In this document: piece by piece, positions 1-6,768 of the stretch
How positions within the stretch are numbered: the stretch's first letter is position 1
Layout of the letters: each line of letters opens with the position of its first letter
NCBI RefSeq assembly: GCF_036226925.1
Contig: NZ_CP109031.1
Span: forward strand, 3,348,001 to 3,412,000
DNA: 64,000 nucleotides
DNA from: Streptomyces sp. NBC_00659
GTDB taxonomy: Bacteria > Actinomycetota > Actinomycetes > Streptomycetales > Streptomycetaceae
Reading direction: 5' to 3'
The notes under the pieces: generated by a model
What the model was told of the DNA's origin: nothing
The model's input: the letters and a program-made list of their open reading frames with translations, nothing else
The model's database searches: none
Position numbers and translations under genes: made by a program

Positions 1-38
1 GAAGGGCAACTCCGCTTCGCCGCGGGGGCCGACCGGGC

Positions 39-365
39 TCAAGGGGCCGTCTCCTCCTCCAGCCAGCGCAGATAGTCCGGGCTTCCCGCCGCGACCGGGG
101 TCGCGATGATCTCGGGTGTGTCGTAGTCGTGGGCGTCCAGGAGATACGCCTCCAGCGCCGGGTAGCGCGCCACGGTCGTCTTGAACTGGATCCGCCATTC
201 GGAGGCCGTCTCCACGGCGCCCTCCCAGCGGTAGACGGAGGTGACCGGCCCCGAGATCTGGGCACAGGCCGCGACCCGCGCCGCCACCGCGCCCCGGGCC
301 AGCGCCTCGGCCTTCTCCGCCGCGTCCGTCGTGGTCAGGACGGCCAGGCAGGCCGGCAGTTCCAT
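39..365 (-). CDS. cutA: CutA-family divalent cation tolerance protein
   Basis: Cytosolic CutA1-type protein, a small trimeric ferredoxin-like fold associated with copper tolerance; its exact biochemistry is unsettled in the family. The 108-residue product starts MELPACLAVLTTTD, has the conserved central strand YRWEGAVETASEWRIQFKT and the late HDYDTPEII segment typical of CutA. I chose the ATG at 365 because GGAGG lies five bases upstream; in-frame ATGs at 377 and 440 would add a tail that CutA proteins do not usually have. The gene is divergent from the secreted metalloprotease. Family assignment is firm, physiological role is not. Confidence 0.9.
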   Translation of the reverse strand: MELPACLAVLTTTDAAEKAEALARGAVAARVAACAQISGPVTSVYRWEGAVETASEWRIQFKTTVARYPALEAYLLDAHDYDTPEIIATPVAAGSPDYLRWLEEETAP

Positions 366-437
366 GATCGCCTCCATTCGTGAGGGTACGGAAACGATTC
401 TCGCCGCATCCCGCACGCACTCGGCAATCTCTATGGA

Positions 438-451
438 CATGACATGTCATG
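438..451. promoter_or_regulatory. Perfect 14-bp palindrome upstream of M4 protease
   Basis: CATGACATGTCATG is an exact dyad in the divergent region between cutA and the secreted M4 protease, about 90 bp before the protease start. It sits among relatively AT-rich bases and is a candidate operator. No regulator for it can be named from the sequence. Confidence 0.4.
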
Positions 452-540
452 CACCTTTAAATCGGTTCGGACTTCCAGCGCCTCCCCCACAGGCCCCTCC
501 CCCCACACGCCCTCCCCAAGGCACCTTTCCAAGGAGACCG

Positions 541-2184
541 ATGAGTCGAATACGGCACATCCGAGGTTCCTCTCTCGCCACCGCAGGCGCCGCCGTGACC
601 GCGGCCACCCTGCTGGCCGCCGCGCTCGCCCCGGCCGCGAACGCCGACAGCGGGCCGACCCGGGCGACCGCCGTCGAGAACGCGGCCTCGGTACTGGCGG
701 CCCACGCCGCGAACCTGGGTCTCACCGCGGCTCAGCACACCACCGTCCGGGATGTCGTCGTCGACAAGGACGGCACCCAGCACGTGCGCTACGACCGGAC
801 CTATCGCGAACTGCCCGTACTGGGCGGCGACTTCGTGGTCCACCTGGCTCCGGACGGCTCGTACCGAGGCGCGAACCGCGCGACGAGCAAGGCCATTTCG
901 CTGGCCGACGTCACTCCGGAACTCTCCGGCGCCAAGGCGGCCGGCCTGGCGGTGAACGCGCTGCGCGCCGCCAACCCCGGTGAGGCACTGAAGAAAGTGA
1001 CGGCGAGACCGCGGCTGATCGTCGACGCCCTGCACGGAACTCCGAGGCTGACCTGGCGCACCGACGCGGTGGGCCAGGACCGGCTCGGCAACCCGGTCGC
1101 GCGCACGGTGCTGACCGACGCCCGCACCGGCGCGCGGATCGACGCGTGGGACAGCGTCGAGACGGCGACGGGCGACGGCAACTCGCTCTACGGCGGCACG
1201 GTTCCGCTGGAGACGACGCAGTCCGGATCGACGTACCAGCTGAAGGACCCGACGCGCGGGAACACGTACACGGGCGACGCGGCGAACAAGACGGACCTGT
1301 GCATCTTCGGGATCTGCATCAGCCGGGCGCCCGCGACGCTCTTCACCGACGCCGACAACCACTGGGGCACGGGCGCGACTTCGGACCGCTCATCCGCCGC
1401 GGTGGACGCACAGTACGGCACGAACGAGACCTGGGACTACTACAAGAACGTCCACGGGCGGAACGGCATCGCGGGCGACGGCAAGGGCTCGTACAACCGC
1501 GTGCACTACGGCAACAACTACAACAACGCCTTCTGGGACGACAGTTGCTTCTGCATGACGTACGGGGACGGGGACGGCTCGACGTTCGGGCCGCTCGTCG
1601 CGCTGGACGTCGCCGGGCACGAGATGTCGCACGGCGTCACCTCGAAGACGGCCGCGCTGACCTACTCGGGCGAGTCCGGCGGCCTGAACGAGGCGACGTC
1701 CGACATCTTCGGCACCATGGTGGAGTGGTACGCGAACAACCCCTCGGACGCCGGTGACTACCTGATCGGCGAGGAGATCGTCCGCTCCGGCTTCGGCAAG
1801 CCCGCCCTCCGCTTCATGGACAAGCCCTCCAAGGACGGCAACTCGGCCGACTGCTGGAGCAGTTCGGTCGGCAACCTGGACGTCCACTACTCCTCCGGCG
1901 TCGCCAACCACTTCGCCTACCTCCTCTCGGAGGGCAGCGGGGCGAAGACCGTCAACGGCGTCGGCTACGACTCCCCCACCTGCAACGGCTCCACGGTGTC
2001 CGGCATCGGGCACGACAAGGTGGGCAGGATCTGGTACCGCGCGCTGACGGTCTACATGACCTCGTCGACGAAGTACGCGGGCGCGCGCACCGCCACACTG
2101 AACGCGGCCAAGGACCTCTACGGAGCGGGCAGCGCCGAGTACGCGGCCGTGGCGGCGGCCTGGTCGGCGGTCTCCGTGAGCTGA
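541..2184 (+). CDS. Secreted thermolysin-family (M4) zinc metalloprotease
   Basis: Extracellular neutral protease precursor of 547 residues. A Sec-type signal peptide (residues 1 to about 35, ending PAANA) is followed by an FTP/PepSY-like propeptide to about residue 200 and the catalytic domain. The zinc motif is HEMSH (His360, Glu361, His364) with the third ligand Glu384 in GGLNEATSDIFG. The active-site His of the C-terminal half is probably in the segment LDVHYSSGVANHF. The ATG at 541 has AAGGAGA directly upstream; frames extending further upstream lack a signal peptide. A hairpin follows at 2245. The protease likely feeds the cell with peptides. A second M4 protease of a different subtype ends the window. 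Confidence 0.95.
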   Translation: MSRIRHIRGSSLATAGAAVTAATLLAAALAPAANADSGPTRATAVENAASVLAAHAANLGLTAAQHTTVRDVVVDKDGTQHVRYDRTYRELPVLGGDFVVHLAPDGSYRGANRATSKAISLADVTPELSGAKAAGLAVNALRAANPGEALKKVTARPRLIVDALHGTPRLTWRTDAVGQDRLGNPVARTVLTDARTGARIDAWDSVETATGDGNSLYGGTVPLETTQSGSTYQLKDPTRGNTYTGDAANKTDLCIFGICISRAPATLFTDADNHWGTGATSDRSSAAVDAQYGTNETWDYYKNVHGRNGIAGDGKGSYNRVHYGNNYNNAFWDDSCFCMTYGDGDGSTFGPLVALDVAGHEMSHGVTSKTAALTYSGESGGLNEATSDIFGTMVEWYANNPSDAGDYLIGEEIVRSGFGKPALRFMDKPSKDGNSADCWSSSVGNLDVHYSSGVANHFAYLLSEGSGAKTVNGVGYDSPTCNGSTVSGIGHDKVGRIWYRALTVYMTSSTKYAGARTATLNAAKDLYGAGSAEYAAVAAAWSAVSVS

Positions 2185-2244
2185 CCCGCGCCGGACGTCT
2201 TCCGGCCGCGAAGAGTCGCGAAGGGTCCGGAGCTTCCCCGGTCG

Positions 2245-2280
2245 CCGTGGGCAGGCGCCGTCAGGTTCGCCTGCCCACGG
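2245..2280. terminator. Hairpin terminator after M4 protease
   Basis: A perfect 13-bp stem (CCGTGGGCAGGCG paired with 2268-2280) encloses a 10-base loop, 61 bp after the protease stop. There is no T tract, which is usual for Streptomyces terminators. Confidence 0.7.
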
Positions 2281-2520
2281 CTCCCGGGGAGCATGTCCGT
2301 CCCCTGCGGCCGATAGTCCTCCCGCACCGACCCGTGCGCACTCACTTCCCCTCCCGTCTTCGCGGTGACGGTGGAAACGTGTTCGAGCGGGCGTTTCGTC
2401 CGGCCCTCGGGAAGATCATCCCCCTCGACCGACAGGCGGGCCGACGAGCGGGCCGCCGGGCCGAGGGCAGCTGCGGGCCGCCGACCGGGGCCACCCGCAG
2501 GCCGGCCCGTGGGTGCCGCC

Positions 2521-2625
2521 GGCGGACGATCCCGGACTCCTGACGGACAGGCCCGTACTCCCGGCGGACGAACTCGGACTCCCCGGCGAACGAGCCCGCA
2601 CCCTCGCCGAACAGCCCCGGCGGAC
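2521..2625. repeat. Degenerate 21-bp tandem repeat, five units
   Basis: Five consecutive 21-bp units (2521, 2542, 2563, 2584, 2605) share the pattern GGCGGACGA-CCCGGACTCC with drift. They occupy the 707-bp gene-free gap between the protease stop and the next start at 2892. Besides this array and the hairpin at 2245 I see no supported gene in the gap; the reading frames across it lack ribosome sites and resemble no family. Confidence 0.65.
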
Positions 2626-2891
2626 AACGCCTGGGTCACCCATTCACACCCCCGCCCCGGCTCCTTCGGATTCCCGTGCGCGGCACAAGGGGTTCACACC
2701 GGTGACCTGCCGGAATGCCGGGGCTCCCGCCCCGCCCGGCGTCCCGCCTGACACCCGTTCACATCATTTCTGACGACCCATCAGAGAGCGGTCGCGGTCA
2801 TGTGCCACTTACCTCGGAAGCGCAGGGGTGCGACCGACGCTGCGGCACTTGGGGGTGCCGCGGGCCGCGCCCCCTCGGAGGAGCTGGCACG

Positions 2892-3410
2892 ATGCGACGT
2901 ACCGCCCGTCTGCTGACCGGTACCGCGCTCGCCGTCGCCGTCGCGGGGCTGGCCGCCGCGCCCGTGTACGGCGGGGACACCGGAAGTCTGGAAGTGTTCC
3001 CCTCCAGCGTCGTCCCCGGCGAGGACGTCACCGTCAACACGGCCGCGTGCGGCTCGGACGGCACCGCGAGCGGGGACGCGGGCGCGGTGGGCGGCGGTTC
3101 CTTCACGCTCGCCGCCAGCGCGCACGAGCACGACGCGATCGGCCAGTTCCAGGTGCCGCCGAGCGCGCAGCCGGGAACGTACGAGATCGTCGCGACGTGC
3201 TCCCACGGCCGGCGCGTCACCGGCGACCTCCTGGTGACCCTCGCCGCCACGCGCGAGCAGGTCCAGCCGCGCGGGCATGTGGACACGGGTGTCGGCGGCG
3301 CGCTGGGCCCCGACCCCGTTCAGACCGCGGCGGGAGTGGCGGCACTGGCCGTCGCCGCCGCGGGCGGTACCTGGCTCCTGCATCGCCGGGCGAGAGGCGA
3401 CGGGATCTGA
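2892..3410 (+). CDS. Small secreted membrane-anchored protein, sortase neighbour
   Basis: A 172-residue protein that I recognise only by its architecture. It has an N-terminal signal peptide (MRRTARLLTGTALAVAVAG, cleavage near PVYG), a beta-rich extracellular body of about 110 residues with two cysteines (TAACG and ATCSHG), then a C-terminal hydrophobic helix followed by HRRARGDGI. That is the hydrophobic helix plus basic tail of a cell-wall sorting signal, but no LPXTG or LAXTG is visible; VDTGVGGALG precedes the helix instead. GGAGGAG lies eight bases before the ATG. It sits 166 bp upstream of a class F sortase and is probably its partner or substrate. Confidence 0.75.
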   Translation: MRRTARLLTGTALAVAVAGLAAAPVYGGDTGSLEVFPSSVVPGEDVTVNTAACGSDGTASGDAGAVGGGSFTLAASAHEHDAIGQFQVPPSAQPGTYEIVATCSHGRRVTGDLLVTLAATREQVQPRGHVDTGVGGALGPDPVQTAAGVAALAVAAAGGTWLLHRRARGDGI

Positions 3411-3576
3411 CGGACACCCTCCGCTGTCCGTCCGCCGGTACCGCCGTCCCTCCCCCTCCGTGGCCCGACGCCCCTCGCGGCCCGGAGGGGGAAGGGACCG
3501 GCATCGTCGAACACCCCACGGCCGTCGCGGGCGCCGGCCGGTCCCACCCCGGAAGAGAACCCGTGAGGAGGGTCGC

Positions 3577-4200
3577 GTGCGCCGGGTCAGCAATGCCGTC
3601 ATAGCGTCGGTCACGGTCGTCGCCCTGTGCTCGGGTGCCTGGCTGCTGGGCAGCGGCGCCGAGGCGCACCCGCCTCCCCAGCCGTCCGCGGCGCAGTCGG
3701 CGACCGCCGGAGACAGTGCGCGGTCCACCGGCCCCGCGATGCCCCACTCCCCGCCGGACCGCATCCGCATCCCCGCGATCGGCGTGGACGCCCCCCTGAT
3801 CGGCCTCGGCCTCACCCCGCAGGGCAGCCTGGACGTGCCGCCCGCGCGGAAGAAGAACCTGGCGGGCTGGTACGAGGCCGGGACCAGTCCCGGTGAACGC
3901 GGCACCGCGATCGTGGCCGGCCACGTCGACAACGCGGAAGGCCCCGCCGTCTTCTACGACCTGGGCTCGCTCCGCACGGGCAGCAAGGTCGAGGTGGACC
4001 GGCTCGACGGCAGAACGGCCGTCTTCACCGTCGACGCGGTCAAGGTGTACGACTCCCGCTCCTTCCCCGACGCGAAGGTGTACGGCGCCGCGCGCCGGCC
4101 CGAACTGCGGGTCATCACCTGCGGCGGCGGCTACTCGCCGACGACGGGCTACCAGGGGAACGTGGTCGTCTTCGCCCATCTCACCGGCAGCAGCCGGTAG
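3577..4200 (+). CDS. Class F sortase
   Basis: Membrane-anchored cysteine transpeptidase of 207 residues. An N-terminal signal-anchor (NAVIASVTVVALCSGAWLL) precedes a proline-rich linker and the sortase barrel that begins near PDRIRIPAIGVDAPLIGLGL. The catalytic His is H116 (VAGHVD) and the nucleophile C182 (VITCGGGYSP). The C-terminal strand is NVVVFAHL; I could not place the catalytic Arg with certainty. The GTG start at 3577 is preceded by GAGGAGG. The upstream gene encodes a small protein with a membrane-spanning tail and is the obvious candidate partner. Class F sortases occur mainly in actinobacteria and their substrates are poorly defined. Confidence 0.88.
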   Translation: MRRVSNAVIASVTVVALCSGAWLLGSGAEAHPPPQPSAAQSATAGDSARSTGPAMPHSPPDRIRIPAIGVDAPLIGLGLTPQGSLDVPPARKKNLAGWYEAGTSPGERGTAIVAGHVDNAEGPAVFYDLGSLRTGSKVEVDRLDGRTAVFTVDAVKVYDSRSFPDAKVYGAARRPELRVITCGGGYSPTTGYQGNVVVFAHLTGSSR

Positions 4201-4300
4201 CCCGGGACGAGCCGCGAAGCGTCGCCGGGTGTCGCGCAGGCCGTGGGCCGCAGGCCGCCGTCGGCAGTCCGGGCGAACCACGGACTACCGCCGTGGGCTC

Positions 4301-4406
4301 GGGCGGGCCGCTGACGACTGCCGAGGCCGGGTTCGGGCGGGCCGCTGACAGCCGCCGAGGTCCGGGTTCAGCCGGGCCGCGAACGGCTGCCGAGGTCCCG
4401 GGTTCA
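4301..4406. repeat. Degenerate ~35-bp tandem repeat between convergent genes
   Basis: Three units of 34, 35 and 36 bp (starting 4301, 4335, 4370) share GGGCGGGCCGCTGAC and GCCGAGGTCCGGGTTC blocks. Read on the minus strand, the first unit begins at the TGA stop of the TauE/SafE gene (4404-4406), and the next unit again begins with TGAACCCGG. The array fills most of the gap to the sortase stop. Confidence 0.7.
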
Positions 4407-5186
4407 GGCGAGCCACTGCTGGTACGCCATGTTCGCCACCAGCGCGAACACCACCGTCAGCAGGACCGCCCGGACGAACCCGCTGCCCTGCTTGAGCGCG
4501 GTCCGCGCCCCCACCATGCCGCCCGCCAGATTGAACACGGCCATCAGCGCGGCCAGCTCCCAGAACACCGTGCCCTTCCAGGCGAAGGTCGCGAGGGCGC
4601 CGGCGTTGGTGCAGCAGTTGACGATCTTTGCGGTGGCGGAGGCCGTCACCAGGTCGAGGTGGAGCAGCGCGGTGAGGGCGAGGACGAGGAACGTGCCCGT
4701 GCCGGGGCCGATGAGCCCGTCGTAGAAGCCGATGCCGAGGCCCGCCAGGCCGATCGCGGCGAGGACGCGGCGCGCGCTGACCGGGGTGGTCGGCGGCGCC
4801 GTGCCGAAGGCGGGCCGCAGGATCACGAAGGTACCGACGGCGAGCAGGACGACCATGACGACCGGCTTGAGCACGTCGGTGCTCAGCCCGGCCGCGACGA
4901 ACGCGCCCCCGGTCGAACCGGCGAGGGCCGCGAGGCCGATCCGTACGGCCAGCCGCACGTCCACGGGTGTCTTGCGCGCGTACGTCACCGCGGCGCCCGC
5001 GGTGCCGACGATCGCGACCGCCTTGTTCGTGCCGAGCGCGTACGCCGCCGAGGTACCGGTGGGCAGTCCGAGCAGCATGGCGGGCAGCAGGAGCAGCCCT
5101 CCGCCGCCGACCACCGCGTCGATCCAGCCGGCCGCCAGAGCGGCGGCGCAGAGCACAAGAAGCATGGTCAGCGATATGTCGGGCAT
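4404..5186 (-). CDS. TauE/SafE-family membrane permease
   Basis: Integral membrane protein of 260 residues belonging to the TSUP (TauE/SafE, sulfite-exporter) family, which moves small organic or sulfur anions. It begins MPDISLTMLLVLCAAALAAG and shows the family's first signature WIDAVVGGGGLLLLPAMLL plus GTNKAVAIVGT, with about eight hydrophobic helices. The second-half repeat signature is GFYDGLIGPGTGTFL. The ATG at 5186 gives the family's normal length; its ribosome site is weak. It is divergent from the nitrite reductase operon, so a link to nitrite or sulfite handling is possible but unproven. Confidence 0.88.
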   Translation of the reverse strand: MPDISLTMLLVLCAAALAAGWIDAVVGGGGLLLLPAMLLGLPTGTSAAYALGTNKAVAIVGTAGAAVTYARKTPVDVRLAVRIGLAALAGSTGGAFVAAGLSTDVLKPVVMVVLLAVGTFVILRPAFGTAPPTTPVSARRVLAAIGLAGLGIGFYDGLIGPGTGTFLVLALTALLHLDLVTASATAKIVNCCTNAGALATFAWKGTVFWELAALMAVFNLAGGMVGARTALKQGSGFVRAVLLTVVFALVANMAYQQWLA

Positions 5187-5367
5187 GATCGCGACACTAA
5201 GGGACGGGTGGATGTGCGATGCACGGACCCCGTGAAGCTTGAGCGATTCCTGAGGTTCGCGCGGCGGATCCCGCGTCCGCCGGCCCACTCCCCCGACACC
5301 TCCCCTGCCTCGCTCCGTACCCTCCCCCGCGGCCTCACACCGCCGCCCCGCCCCGGCTGAGGGCAGC

Positions 5368-5405
5368 GTTCCTCCCGGGAAACAGAGGTGATGCCACCGG
5401 GTAAC
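5368..5405 (+). promoter_or_regulatory. GlnR-like nitrogen operator upstream of nir operon
   Basis: Four half-sites recur every 11 bp: GTTCC (5368), GAAAC (5379), GATGC (5390) and GTAAC (5401). This matches the spacing of the Streptomyces GlnR box (gTnAc-n6-GaAAc repeated). It ends about 20 bp before the first nir gene. Two half-sites are good, two degenerate; nirB is a known GlnR target in S. coelicolor. Confidence 0.55.
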
Positions 5406-5427
5406 ACCGGCACCGCACGGTGTGGTC

Positions 5428-6768
5428 ATGACCTCGAATACGCGTGTGGTGGTGATCGGCGCCGGCCTCGCGGGCGTCCGGCTCGCCCGGCGGCTCGGTG
5501 AGCTCGGCAGGTCCGCGCTGGTCGTCGGCGAGGAGGAACACCGGCCCTACAACCGGGTGCTGCTCGCCGAGGTGCTGGCCGGACGCTACGCGCCGGAGGT
5601 GATCTCGCTCCCGGCCCCGCCGGAGCTGGTCCGCGCCCGGGTCACCGGCATCGACCGCCTCGCGCGGACCGTGCGCTGCGCGGACGGTACGGAGATCGCA
5701 TACGACACGCTGGTCCTGGCCACCGGCTCCAACCCGGTGCTGCCGCCGCTGCGCGGCCTGTTCACGGACCTGTACCTCGCATCGACACACGGGGCAGGCG
5801 ATCCGGCCCGCTTTTCCGGCCGGGGGTCCGGGGGTTGTCCCCCGGGACCGCACAGCACCCCCGACCACGTACTGCCCGAGGGCGTCCACGCGTTCCGCAC
5901 CATGGACGACTGCCTGGGCCTGTCGAAGGCGCTGCGGCCGGGGGTACGGGCGGTCGTCGTCGGCGGCGGTCTGCTGGGCGTCTCCGCCGCCCGGGCGCTC
6001 GCCGTGCGCGGCGCCCAGGTGGTCCTCACCCAGCAGGCCGAGCGGCTCATGGAGCGCCAGCTCGACCCGAGCGCCTCGAAGCTGGTGCTGCGGCATCTGC
6101 TCGGCCTCGGCGTCGAGGTGCACACCGAGTGCCGGGTACGGGACGTGCGCTGCCTGGGCGGCGCGGTCCGCTCGGTGGAACTGGCCGACGGCTACACGCT
6201 CGACGCCGACCTGGTGGTGCTGGCCTGCGGGGTGCGTCCGCGCGCGGGCCTGGCCGAGAAGGCCGGTCTCGCCGTCCACAAGGGCGTCCTCGTCGACGAC
6301 GAACTGCGCACCAGCGACCCGCACATACGCGCCCTCGGTGACTGCGCCCAGCACGACGGCACGGTCTACGGTCTCGCCGCCCCCGCCCTCGAACAGGCGG
6401 ACCTGCTGGCCGAACTGCTCGCGGGGGACGCGAACGCCCGCTACTCCGGCACCCGTTCCCTGACCCGGCTCACCCTGACCGGACGGGACGCCCCCTCCGG
6501 ACGCACCCCCTCCGGCCTCGCCCCCTTCGACCTGGCCGCGTTCGGCGAGACCGAACCACGCCCGGGCGACGACGTCGTCCAGCTCACGGACGCCACCCGC
6601 GGCACCTACCGCAAGGTCGTCGTCCGCGACGACCGCCTGGTCGGCGGGGTTCTCGTCGGCGAACTCGGCACCGTCGGCGCGCTCGCCCGCGCCTGGGAGG
6701 GAGCCGAGCCGCTCCCCGCGGACGGCGCCCCCCTGCTCCACCTGCTCACCAACGATGGAGGCTCCTGA
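5428..6768 (+). CDS. FAD-dependent NAD(P)/nitrite-reductase-associated oxidoreductase
   Basis: A 446-residue pyridine nucleotide-disulfide oxidoreductase-type flavoprotein, first gene of the nir operon. Visible are the FAD Rossmann motif VVVIGAGLAGVRLA near the N-terminus, VLATGSNP, a second NAD-binding motif VVVGGGLLGVSAARAL and the FAD-contact segment ALGDCAQHDG. It resembles the N-terminal half of NirB, and probably acts as an electron-transfer partner or duplicate of that half. The stop overlaps the nirB start (TGATG), so the two are translationally coupled. Between VLPPLRGL and LPEGVHAFRTMDDC there is an unusual Gly/Pro-rich stretch of about 40 residues encoded by a GC palindrome (see the repeat at 5821). 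Confidence 0.85.
   Translation: MTSNTRVVVIGAGLAGVRLARRLGELGRSALVVGEEEHRPYNRVLLAEVLAGRYAPEVISLPAPPELVRARVTGIDRLARTVRCADGTEIAYDTLVLATGSNPVLPPLRGLFTDLYLASTHGAGDPARFSGRGSGGCPPGPHSTPDHVLPEGVHAFRTMDDCLGLSKALRPGVRAVVVGGGLLGVSAARALAVRGAQVVLTQQAERLMERQLDPSASKLVLRHLLGLGVEVHTECRVRDVRCLGGAVRSVELADGYTLDADLVVLACGVRPRAGLAEKAGLAVHKGVLVDDELRTSDPHIRALGDCAQHDGTVYGLAAPALEQADLLAELLAGDANARYSGTRSLTRLTLTGRDAPSGRTPSGLAPFDLAAFGETEPRPGDDVVQLTDATRGTYRKVVVRDDRLVGGVLVGELGTVGALARAWEGAEPLPADGAPLLHLLTNDGGS
5821..5851. repeat. Palindromic GC element inside coding sequence
   Basis: GGTCCGGGGG-TTGT-CCCCCGGGACC forms a stem with one bulged G inside the FAD oxidoreductase gene. It resembles the GGGGTCC...GGACCCC palindromes common between Streptomyces genes, and encodes low-complexity SGRGSGGCPPG while keeping the frame open. 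Confidence 0.45.

Noticed and set aside
2513..2773. Possible 86-residue protein in the gap after the M4 protease
   Set aside because: It is produced by the 21-bp repeat (seven-residue period), has no ribosome site and no signal or domain.
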